Assembly (NCBI GenBank): GCA_016794345.1
Contig: JAEUKE010000213.1
Location: 1-54,246 of the forward strand
Direction of reading: 5' to 3'
DNA from: Myxococcales bacterium
GTDB taxonomy: Bacteria > Myxococcota_A > Polyangia > Polyangiales > Polyangiaceae
Length of the DNA: 54,246 nt
Of this stretch, positions 40,415 to 48,122 are shown in pieces. The position numbers and the translations under genes are program-made. The notes beneath the pieces are model-generated. The model was not told where the DNA came from. It did no database searches and was given only the letters and a program-made list of their open reading frames with translations. The first letter of the stretch is position 1. The number at the start of each line of letters is the position of its first letter.

Positions 40415-42357
40415 CGGACACCGCGTCGGACGCGCTGAGACGAGCGCGCCTCCTCGAAGAGGCCTGTGATTTCGTCGGCGCCGCGCGCGCCGCGCTCGAA
40501 GGCGGCGACGCCCGCCTCGCCGCCAGGCTCGCGGCGCTCGGGCAGGACGAGGGGAGCTTCGCGGACGCCGAGCGGATGCTCTGCGCGTCGCCCCAGACGC
40601 TGAGCCTCACGGCGAACGACCTCGCGTCGCGTGGCCTGCACACGTTCGCGGGGCGCCTGTTCGAGCTCGGCAAAGAAGACCTGCGCGCGGGCGAGTCCTT
40701 CGCGGCCGCAGGTGATCCCGCCCGCGCCGCGCTCGCCTTCGAGCGCGCGGGCAAGCCGGCCGAGGGCGCGCGGGCGTTGGAGCGAGCGCTGCGAGACGAC
40801 TCGGGCAACGACGCGCTCCGCCTCGCGCTGGCCGAGCTCCTGGCGCGACACGGGCGCCTGGAGCCAGCCGTCCGCGCGCTCCAAGCGATCCGCGCGGGCA
40901 CGGAAGAGCGCGCGCGAGCCCTGCCGCTGCTCGCGCGCACGCTCGCTTCGCTGGGGCTCACCGAAGCAGCCCGCGAGGTCGAGGGCGAGATGAAGCAGCT
41001 CGGGCTCGACTCACCACCCCGCTCCGAGCGCCCCGATCGCACGTCCGTCGGACCTGCGAGCGGCTCGAGCGCGGCGAGGCGTGTGCTCTTCGGCCGCTTC
41101 GAGGTCGTCCGCGACGTCGCCCGAACGCCGCACGCGCACGTGGTGCAGGCGATCGACCGCGTCACCACGCAAGAGGTCGCCGTGAAGCTCCTCGTGTCGC
41201 TCAACCGCGGCGCGGGCCGCGACGCGCAGATTCGCTTCGAGCGCGAGGCGCGCGCGCTCCTCAGGCTTCGCCACCCGTCGATGGTCTCGCTCGTCGCTTA
41301 TCTGCCCGAGGGCCCCGCGATGGTCCTCGAGTGGATGAGCGGCGGGAGCTTGGCCGACCTGATGCAGAAAAACACGTTTGCGCCCGCTCGCGCGGCCGAG
41401 ATCGCGATCAGCGTGCTCGGCGCCCTGGGCGAGGCGCACCGGCTCGGGATCCTGCACCGCGACGTGAAGCCGACGAACGTCCTCTTCGACGAGATCGGGT
41501 CGCCCCGGCTCGCGGACTTCGGCGCTGCGCATTTCGGCGACCTGTCGACCACCGTCACCGCAGGCGCGATCGGGACCTTCTCGTACATGGCGCCGGAGCA
41601 GCGGGAGGGGAAGGCCGCGGGCGTGCAGAGCGACATCTACGCGACCGGCGCCATCCTCTACGAGATGCTGACGGGCGAGCACGCCGAGCCGCAGGAAGGC
41701 GGGTTCCTCGAGCGCCCGCCGAGCGCGTACCACGAGGACCTCGGCCCACGGCACGACGAGGTGGTCGCGACGCTCCTCGCCTTCGACCCCAGAGACAGGC
41801 CCGAGGACACGTTCGCGGCCCGCAGGCTGATCGAGGGCCTCACCTGGTCGACACGTGTGCTGCCGCGAACGGGACCTCAGTCGGGCCGAACGCGGAGCTC
41901 GCGTCCACCGGAGGCGGGCCAGCGCCTCGTCGCGCCCCAGCGTGTGACGGACCCGCGCGACGCGGCGCGCACGCTCTTCGACGTCGTCTTCGAGCGGAAC
42001 GTGCTCGTCCTTCCGCTCGACGAGCCCGGGCTTCGGCTCGCCTCGGCGTTCGCCCGCGCGGACCACGCATCGCTCGCGCTCGTGCTCCGCGCGTCGCAGG
42101 CGGACGGAGAGATCTGGATCGAACCGCCTCGAGGCATGGCGCTCGCCGACGGGGCGCGCAAGCTCGACCCGGCTCAGGTCGAGCGCCTGAGGGCCGCCCT
42201 CGCTGCGCTCCACGCGCAAGGCGGCGCGCACGGCGCGATCGACGCCGAACACGTCTACCTCGAAGGCGACGCCGTCGTCCTCACGTTCCCCCGCGAGCTG
42301 CGGGATGGCGCGACACCCAATCGAGACGTCGCGGATCTCGCGGCGCTCGTGGGCTGA
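40411..42357 (+). CDS. TPR-kinase with atypical glycine loop and kinase-like C-terminal fragment
   Basis: The 648-residue product starts with GTG inside the previous stop. Residues 10-200 are a helical TPR-like region (GDPARAALAFERAGKPAEGA). The kinase domain spans about 228-475: the nucleotide loop is DVARTPHAHVV with no GxGxxG, but Lys259 (VAVK), HRD 349-351 with Asn356, DFG 369-371 and YMAPEQ 392-397 are intact. Residues 510-648 hold a second, degenerate kinase-C-lobe-like piece: LAALHAQGGAHGAIDAEHVY, where HGAID occupies the place of HRDLK, then VVLTF and a DVADLAALVG end. No membrane helix or signal peptide, so cytoplasmic. Fourth gene of the ferredoxin operon. Confidence 0.85.
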   Translation: MTDTASDALRRARLLEEACDFVGAARAALEGGDARLAARLAALGQDEGSFADAERMLCASPQTLSLTANDLASRGLHTFAGRLFELGKEDLRAGESFAAAGDPARAALAFERAGKPAEGARALERALRDDSGNDALRLALAELLARHGRLEPAVRALQAIRAGTEERARALPLLARTLASLGLTEAAREVEGEMKQLGLDSPPRSERPDRTSVGPASGSSAARRVLFGRFEVVRDVARTPHAHVVQAIDRVTTQEVAVKLLVSLNRGAGRDAQIRFEREARALLRLRHPSMVSLVAYLPEGPAMVLEWMSGGSLADLMQKNTFAPARAAEIAISVLGALGEAHRLGILHRDVKPTNVLFDEIGSPRLADFGAAHFGDLSTTVTAGAIGTFSYMAPEQREGKAAGVQSDIYATGAILYEMLTGEHAEPQEGGFLERPPSAYHEDLGPRHDEVVATLLAFDPRDRPEDTFAARRLIEGLTWSTRVLPRTGPQSGRTRSSRPPEAGQRLVAPQRVTDPRDAARTLFDVVFERNVLVLPLDEPGLRLASAFARADHASLALVLRASQADGEIWIEPPRGMALADGARKLDPAQVERLRAALAALHAQGGAHGAIDAEHVYLEGDAVVLTFPRELRDGATPNRDVADLAALVG

Positions 42358-42372
42358 TCTCCCCTTCGGCCC

Positions 42373-43251
42373 TCAGGCCTCCTGCGCGAAGATGATCGGG
42401 TCTCCGTCTTCGGACAAGCAGGCGCGCCCCCCGCCCGCGTCACGCGCGGTGGAGAGATGGATGCCGGAGAGCCTGACAAGATCGTCAGGATGATCGCAGT
42501 CCTCGGGGAACACGGCCAGGCCGATGGACAGCGCCAGGCCGCGCGACAGAGCCGAGACACCGAGGCGGCGCGCCACGTGTGCGGCCTCGAGCGAGCCGGC
42601 GCCCGGGAGAACGACCGCGAGCTCGCTGTCGTCGAAGCGCGCCGCCACGTCGAGCGCTCGGAGCTCCTCGCGGAGCAGCGAGCCCGCGTTCCGCAACAGC
42701 GTGTCGCCCGGCTCGCCGCCCCGATGCCCCGGCGGCAGGTCGTCGAGCCCTACGAGCAAGAACGAGAGCGGCGTCCCGGCGCGCTGGGCGCGCGCGCGTT
42801 CCTGCGAGAACCTGAGCTCCAGCTCCTTGCGGTTGTAGATGCCCGTCCCGTGGTCGTACCGCGTCAGGTCCTCGATCTCGTGGAGGAGCGTGAGCACCTG
42901 CCGCACGAGCTGGTCGGGCGGAACGAGCGCCGACAGGAGCGGGACGAGCAGGTCCTCCAGGCGACCGCGAAGCGCGACGTCGTCGATTCGCTCCTCGAAC
43001 GCGCCACGCCTGGCGAGGACCCATGCGTCGGCGAGCGAGGTGTCGAACGTGATCGGGAACGCCTCGGCTTCGAGCACGGCGAGCTTGATCAGCTGGGCGA
43101 GGCCCGGCGGCAGCGCGCCGCTCTGCGAGAGGTGCACGCCGAGCGAAATCGGCCCCAGCCTGCGCGCGAGCGCACGGACGGCTGGGGCGACACGGACGGC
43201 CTCGACTGCACGCGCGATGACGGGCGGCAGGGATTGCGATTCACTCCCCAT
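42373..43251 (-). CDS. Degenerate GGDEF-domain protein
   Basis: The 292-residue product has a helical N-terminal part (1-125) and a GGDEF fold at about 128-292: DHGTGIYNRKEL in place of DxLTGLxNRR, LSFLLVGLDDL for the first metal aspartates, GDTLLRNAGSLLREELRALD, and then RFDDSELAVVLPG where active enzymes read RYGGDEF. The signature is thus FDDSE (206-210). Loss of both glycines makes cyclic-di-GMP synthesis unlikely; the protein may bind GTP or c-di-GMP as a sensor instead. No inhibitory RxxD site is seen. Convergent with the TPR-kinase gene and divergent from a small ORF at 43333. Confidence 0.85.
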   Translation of the reverse strand: MGSESQSLPPVIARAVEAVRVAPAVRALARRLGPISLGVHLSQSGALPPGLAQLIKLAVLEAEAFPITFDTSLADAWVLARRGAFEERIDDVALRGRLEDLLVPLLSALVPPDQLVRQVLTLLHEIEDLTRYDHGTGIYNRKELELRFSQERARAQRAGTPLSFLLVGLDDLPPGHRGGEPGDTLLRNAGSLLREELRALDVAARFDDSELAVVLPGAGSLEAAHVARRLGVSALSRGLALSIGLAVFPEDCDHPDDLVRLSGIHLSTARDAGGGRACLSEDGDPIIFAQEA

Positions 43252-43332
43252 CCTGCAAGCCTACACGAGGCTGCGTTGCCTGCTGAAGAACCGCGATTGC
43301 GTGCGAGAGCCAGGCTTGGCAGATTGCATCGC

Positions 43333-43539
43333 ATGCAGCCTCCCACCGTCGACACGCTCGAGGACGTCCTCGAGAGCGCCCGCGAGAAACAAACGCCGGT
43401 CGACCTCGTCCTGGGCGGCCGAATCGATGCGCCCGTCTCGGCGTTCGTCCTCGGGCGAAACGGCCAGACCTTCGACTTCTCGGTGAACGGCGTCCGGATC
43501 CGCATGGATGTCGGGAGCGTCGTGCTCCGGATCGCCTAG
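43333..43539 (+). CDS. Small protein of unknown function
   Basis: The 68-residue product (MQPPTVDTLEDVLESAREKQ at the start) has a clear coding feel: a short helix then a beta-rich end (DLVLGGRIDAPVSAFVLGRN, FDFSVNGVRIRMDV). There is no cysteine, signal peptide or membrane helix. It is divergent from the GGDEF gene (81-base gap) and convergent with the SUMF1 kinase (7-base gap). It may form a small beta domain; nothing more can be said. Confidence 0.55.
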   Translation: MQPPTVDTLEDVLESAREKQTPVDLVLGGRIDAPVSAFVLGRNGQTFDFSVNGVRIRMDVGSVVLRIA

Positions 43540-43546
43540 CGCCGGG

Positions 43547-45664
43547 TCATTTCGCGGGCGCAGCGCAGCGGAACCCGATGCCGTGGTTGTACGTCCGCGG
43601 GAGGTTGCCCCATCGATACGCGGCCTTGACCCACTGGGGCTCCTTCGCGTTGAACGCGCCGCCGCGCGCGACGCGTTTCTCGCCGGTCGGTGGGCCCTTG
43701 GGGTCGGTGGCCGGCGAGGGCGTGTAGGGCCCGAACCAGTCCGCGGTCCACTCGAAGACGTTGCCGGCGAGGTCGAGCACCCCCTCCGGCGTAGCGCCCG
43801 CGCGGAACGAGCCGACCGGCGACGTGCCGACAAACTTGTCATCTTGTTCGACCATCTTGCCCGGCTTCATCGATTTGCTCAGAGACCAGGCCTCGAACTC
43901 CGAGCCGGCCGCGTTGAGCCGCGTCGCGTCGGGCGTCTCGCCGCCCCACGGGTAGTCGCGCTGCTCGAGGCCGCGCGCGGCGACCTCCCACTCGGCTTCG
44001 GTCGGCAGGCGTGCGCCCTTCCAGGCGCAGAACTTCGAGGCCATGTCCCAGTCGACGCAGTTGATGGGGTGGTCGAGCCGCTCGGGCTTGCGCGCGTTGC
44101 AGAAACTCTTGTAGGCCGCGCGGGACTCGTCGGTGATGCCCTCGTAGTCGACGTCGTCGGGCGTGCGCTCGCACTTGCCCTCCTTCACGCAGGCCTCGTA
44201 GGCGCGCACCGTGACCTCGGTCTGGTCGATACAATAGGGCGAGAGCTTCACCTCGTGGGTGACACGTGCCTCCGTGTAGTCGGGCATGTCCTTCGCGCCC
44301 ATCACGGTGGAGCCGCCAGCGAGGTAGACCATGCCCTGGGGGCAACGGGGATCGGACGGCGCGGCGGACGCCTGAGCGCTCGCGGCGTGCGCGGAGGAGC
44401 GGTCCGGCGGAGGCATGCCGACCGCCGTGGTGGACACCGCGCTCGTCGTGGCCGCGTTCTTGGGGTCCGGAGCGCTCGGGCCACGAAGGAGGAGAAATCC
44501 TCCTGCGGCGAGCGCGCCCGCCGCGACCACCGCGATGATGGCGACCGGGAGACCGCTCTTCTGCGGGACGGACTGCGTCCGAGGAGGCTCGACCATCTCG
44601 CGCACGGAGACCGCCGCCGAGCTGGTCGTGGACCCTGCGCCCGTGGGCGGCGGCGCCAGCGCGGTCTGGGCGCCGACCGGCGCTGTCATGGCGAGCTCGA
44701 GCGCGCCCGTCGCGGGGACGGAGGACACGTCGATCGTCTGCGTGCGAACGGCGAGCCGGCGCTCGGACTTGTCCTTGGCGTCGAGCTCCCCGAAGGCGCG
44801 CACCGCCGCGCCGCCGTCCGCGAAGCGCTTGTCGACGTCTCTGTCCACACATCGGGCGAACCACGCGTCGAACCCCGGCGGGAGCTTGTCCGCGACGCCG
44901 AGCTCCGTCGCGCGCTCGGTGGCGGAGGGCAGCGGGTCCACGATGATCTCGCGCAGCAGCGTCTGCAGCGAGTCACCCTCCGCCTCGAGCCAATAGGACT
45001 TCCCCGTCAGCAGGTAAAACGCGATGAGGCCGAGCGCCCAGACGTCCGTCGCGGGGCAGATACGTCCCTTGCGATCGGTCTGCTCCGGCGACATGAAGAG
45101 GGGCGAGCCGAGAGGCTGCGTGCCCGTCTTCTGCATCCCGTCGGCGACGAGCTTGGCGATGCCGAAGTCGAGGATCTTCGCGGTGAACGCGGCGTCCCGG
45201 CGCTTCGACACGCAGAGGAAGATGTTCTCCGGCTTGAGGTCGCGGTGGACGATGCCGTTCTGATGCGCCTGCTCGAGGGCGTGGCCGATCTGCGAGAGCA
45301 CCTCGGCGACGTCGCCGAACGGGAGGGGGCCGCTCCGATGGACGGCGTCCGCGAGCTCCTCCCCACGCAAGAGCTCCATGACGATGTACGGCGCGCCGGT
45401 CTCCTCGTCGACGCCGGCGGTCACGGTCTCGACGACGTGATCGCTCTCGATGTTGGCCGCCGCCTTCGCCTCCCGGACGAAGCGCTCGCGCACCTCGGCG
45501 TTGTGCACGAGCTCCGGCGCCATGAGCTTCAAAGCGCGCTGCTTCCCCGTCGAGAGCTGCTCCACCACGTACACCGCGCCCATCCCACCCGCGCGCAGCG
45601 GCTTCAGGATCCGAAAGTCGCGGGCGAAGAGGCTGCCTGGTCCGAGGTTCTGGGGAAGGGCCAC
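43547..45664 (-). CDS. Ser/Thr kinase fused to extracytoplasmic formylglycine-enzyme-type (SUMF1) domain
   Basis: The GTG at 45664 has GGAG 5 bases upstream and gives 705 residues; an open frame to 45874 adds only shadow residues. The kinase spans 15-295: glycine loop LRAGGMGAVY, Lys46, HRDLKPEN (140-142), DFG 166-168, SPLFMSPEQ. A Ser/Thr/Pro linker leads to a membrane helix (about 371-393). Outside the membrane, residues 440-705 are a formylglycine-generating/EgtB-like fold: GMVYLAGGSTVMG, VTRAYE-type core VTVRAYEACVKEGK, LPTEAEWEVAARG, DYPWGGETPDA, VLDLAGNVFEWTADW and the final GFRC. It could sense or modify a partner outside. Divergent from hutU. Confidence 0.92.
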   Translation of the reverse strand: MALPQNLGPGSLFARDFRILKPLRAGGMGAVYVVEQLSTGKQRALKLMAPELVHNAEVRERFVREAKAAANIESDHVVETVTAGVDEETGAPYIVMELLRGEELADAVHRSGPLPFGDVAEVLSQIGHALEQAHQNGIVHRDLKPENIFLCVSKRRDAAFTAKILDFGIAKLVADGMQKTGTQPLGSPLFMSPEQTDRKGRICPATDVWALGLIAFYLLTGKSYWLEAEGDSLQTLLREIIVDPLPSATERATELGVADKLPPGFDAWFARCVDRDVDKRFADGGAAVRAFGELDAKDKSERRLAVRTQTIDVSSVPATGALELAMTAPVGAQTALAPPPTGAGSTTSSAAVSVREMVEPPRTQSVPQKSGLPVAIIAVVAAGALAAGGFLLLRGPSAPDPKNAATTSAVSTTAVGMPPPDRSSAHAASAQASAAPSDPRCPQGMVYLAGGSTVMGAKDMPDYTEARVTHEVKLSPYCIDQTEVTVRAYEACVKEGKCERTPDDVDYEGITDESRAAYKSFCNARKPERLDHPINCVDWDMASKFCAWKGARLPTEAEWEVAARGLEQRDYPWGGETPDATRLNAAGSEFEAWSLSKSMKPGKMVEQDDKFVGTSPVGSFRAGATPEGVLDLAGNVFEWTADWFGPYTPSPATDPKGPPTGEKRVARGGAFNAKEPQWVKAAYRWGNLPRTYNHGIGFRCAAPAK

Positions 45665-45776
45665 GGGGTCTCCGAGTGGTCGGAGGATATATCGAACCAG
45701 ACGGCTCGGGGTTTCTGCGCGAGCGAGCCCGCCGCACGGCTGGACGCGACCGGGCCGGCGGCCTACATCGTCCCGC

Positions 45777-47441
45777 ATGCCGAGCACCGCCCGCCCCGTT
45801 CGTGCACCCCGAGGCCCCGAGCTCTCCTGCAAGGGCTGGATCCAGGAGGCCGCCCTGCGAATGCTGCACAACAACCTCGACGCCGAGGTGGCGGAGCGCC
45901 CCGACGATCTCGTGGTCTACGGCGGAACGGGCAAGGCGGCGCGCAGCTGGGACGCGTTCGACGTCATCGTGCGCGAGCTTCGTGACCTCGGGAACGACGA
46001 GACCCTGCTCATCCAGTCCGGCAAGGCGGTCGGCCGCTTCCGTACCCACGAGGACGCGCCGCGCGTCCTCCTCGCGAACTCGAACCTGGTCGGCCGTTGG
46101 GCCAACTGGGACGAGTTTCGTCGCCTGGAAGGCCTCGGCCTCACCATGTACGGGCAGATGACCGCGGGCTCCTGGATCTACATCGGGTCACAGGGGATCG
46201 TGCAGGGCACGTTCGAGACCTTCGTGGCCGCGCGCAAGGCGTACCAGGCCCGGAACCCCGACGCGAAGGCGCTCTGGGCGCTCACCGCCGGCCTGGGCGG
46301 CATGGGCGGCGCGCAGCCGCTCGCGGCCGTCATGGCGGGCGTCGCCTGTCTCGCGATCGAGATCGATCCCGACCGCATCGAGAAGCGGCTCAAGACCCGC
46401 TACCTCGACGCGCGGATCGACGACCTGGACGAAGCCCTGCGCTTCGTCGAGGCGAGCGCCAAGGAAGGCAAGCCGAAGAGCGTCGGCGTCTGCGCCAACG
46501 CGGCGGACATCTACCCCGAGCTCGTTCGGCGCGGCATCGTCCCGCCGCTCGTCACCGAGCAGACGGCGGCGCACGATCCGCTCGTCGGCTACGTCCCACA
46601 GGGCCTCTCGCTGGCCGAAGCAGCGGAGCTCCGCAAGAAGGACCCGGCGGGCTACGTCGAGCGCGCGAAGGCCGGAATGAAGCTCGAGGTCGAGGCGATG
46701 CTGGCGATGCAGAAGGCGGGCAGCGAGGCGTTCGACTACGGCAACAACATCCGCACCTGCGCCCAGGAAGCCGGCTGCGCGCGCGCCTTCGACATCCCGG
46801 GGTTCGTCCCCGCGTACGTCCGCGAGCTCTTCTGCCAGGGCAAGGGCCCGTTCCGCTGGGTCGCGCTCTCGGGCGACCCGACCGACATCGCCGCGACCGA
46901 CAAGGCCGTCCTCGAGCAGGTCCCGAACGATCCCGACCTGAAGCGGTGGATCGAGCTCGCGCAGGAGCGCATCGCGTTCCAGGGTCTGCCGGCCCGCATC
47001 TGCTGGCTGGGCTACGGCGACCGCGCCAAGGTCGGTTTGGCCTTCAACGATCTCGTGAAGCGCGGCGTCGTGAAGGCGCCGATCGTGATCGGCCGCGACC
47101 ACCTCGACTGTGGCTCCGTCGCGTCGCCGTTCCGCGAGACCGAGGCCATGAAAGACGGCTCGGACGCCATCGCGGACTGGCCGCTCCTCAACGCGATGAG
47201 CAACATCGCCGGCGGCGCGTCGTGGGTCAGCTTCCACCACGGCGGCGGCGTTGGCATCGGCAACTCGCTGCACGCGGGCATGGTCGTCGTGGCGGACGGC
47301 ACCGAGGCCGCGGCGAGGCGCCTCGAGCGCGTGCTCACAATCGATCCGGGGATGGGCGTCATCCGCCACGCGGACGCGGGCTACGAGACGGCCATCCGTG
47401 TGGCGCGCGAGCGGGGCGTCCACGTGCCGCACGCGAAGTAG
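45777..47441 (+). CDS. hutU: Urocanate hydratase
   Basis: The 554-residue product is a full-length urocanase, which hydrates urocanate to imidazolone propionate in histidine breakdown, using tightly bound NAD+ as electrophile. Seen: KGWIQEAALRMLHNNLDAEV, YGGTGKAARSWDAF, LANSNLVGRWANW, the NAD-site GSWIYIGSQGIVQGTFETF, TAGLGGMGGAQPLA, and the C-terminal LDCGSVASPFRETE and GIGNSLHAGMV. Length agrees with Pseudomonas and Bacillus enzymes (about 555-560). The start at 45777 keeps the usual N-terminus. No other hut genes flank it here, so histidine use must rely on genes elsewhere. Identity is certain. Confidence 0.97.
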   Translation: MPSTARPVRAPRGPELSCKGWIQEAALRMLHNNLDAEVAERPDDLVVYGGTGKAARSWDAFDVIVRELRDLGNDETLLIQSGKAVGRFRTHEDAPRVLLANSNLVGRWANWDEFRRLEGLGLTMYGQMTAGSWIYIGSQGIVQGTFETFVAARKAYQARNPDAKALWALTAGLGGMGGAQPLAAVMAGVACLAIEIDPDRIEKRLKTRYLDARIDDLDEALRFVEASAKEGKPKSVGVCANAADIYPELVRRGIVPPLVTEQTAAHDPLVGYVPQGLSLAEAAELRKKDPAGYVERAKAGMKLEVEAMLAMQKAGSEAFDYGNNIRTCAQEAGCARAFDIPGFVPAYVRELFCQGKGPFRWVALSGDPTDIAATDKAVLEQVPNDPDLKRWIELAQERIAFQGLPARICWLGYGDRAKVGLAFNDLVKRGVVKAPIVIGRDHLDCGSVASPFRETEAMKDGSDAIADWPLLNAMSNIAGGASWVSFHHGGGVGIGNSLHAGMVVVADGTEAAARRLERVLTIDPGMGVIRHADAGYETAIRVARERGVHVPHAK

Positions 47442-47462
47442 GACCAACCGAAAAAAGAACAC

Positions 47463-47485
47463 GGGCGCCGGCCTCGCCGACGCCC
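47463..47485. terminator. Intrinsic terminator between convergent hutU and lipoprotein gene
   Basis: GGGCGCCGGC (47463-47472) and GCCGACGCCC (47476-47485) form a 10-bp stem with one mismatch and a 3-base loop. On the minus strand the stem is followed by GTGTTCTTTTTT (complement of 47451-47462), a T-tract, so it fits a Rho-independent terminator for the gene at 47509; it may also stop hutU. Confidence 0.75.
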
Positions 47486-47508
47486 GCTACCGTTCTGCGA
47501 CCCGTCGA

Positions 47509-47937
47509 CTACTTGCTCTGGCCCGAGCAGTAGCTGTTGATCTTGCTCGTGAGATCGGAGTTCTTCGTGGCCACGTCCCCGGCCTGCTTGACCAGCTTCA
47601 TGAGGCCGTCGAGGTCGGTGTCCGGCGTCTTCGCGGCCTTCTCCATCATGTCGGCATAGTCCTTCAGGTTCTTGCCGTAGTCGTCCATCAGCTTCTTGAG
47701 GCCTTCGTCGGTGATCTTGATCTCGGCGAGCTTCTTCTCGAGATCGAGCGCTTCCTTCGACTCGGCCTCGAGCTTCTTCTTGTCGTCGCCGACGTTGTCG
47801 CCGATCTTGGAGGCATTCACGGTCTCGATGACCTTGTTGCACTCCTGGACCTTCGTGATCTCACCGCAGGCGGCGAGCGGGAGAGAGGCAGCGAGAGCGA
47901 GGGGCAGAAGGGCACGCAGGCTGAGAACGTTTCGCAT
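47509..47937 (-). CDS. Small helical lipoprotein
   Basis: The 142-residue product has a lipoprotein signal (LALAASLPLAAC with Cys24) and a purely helical, Lys/Glu/Asp/Leu-rich body (KKKLEAESKEALDLEKKLAE, LMKLVKQAGDVATKNSDLTS) that may form a coiled coil. Two cysteines (QECNKVI and NSYCSGQ) may pair. No family recognised, but similar small helical lipoproteins are common in myxobacteria. Likely periplasmic. Ends at a clear terminator shared with hutU. Confidence 0.7.
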   Translation of the reverse strand: MRNVLSLRALLPLALAASLPLAACGEITKVQECNKVIETVNASKIGDNVGDDKKKLEAESKEALDLEKKLAEIKITDEGLKKLMDDYGKNLKDYADMMEKAAKTPDTDLDGLMKLVKQAGDVATKNSDLTSKINSYCSGQSK

Positions 47938-48122
47938 CGATGTCTCCTGTGTCGTCGTTACGAGTCGCGAAGGAGACGACAGGACCGCGACAAAGTCGCG
48001 CTTTTTTTTCTCCGCGCGGCGCGCCCCGCCGCAGATCGTGGACTTCCGCCGGTTTGTGGTGGCGGCGTGCGTCGGCGCGCTTTCCTCACCTCACCCCTGA
48101 TGCTCACCCGAAGCGGGACGGT

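Noticed and set aside
43508..45985. 825-codon plus-strand open frame opposite the SUMF1-kinase gene
   Set aside because: Its product is Arg/Ala/Gly/His-rich without domains; it mirrors the codon bias of the real minus-strand kinase gene.
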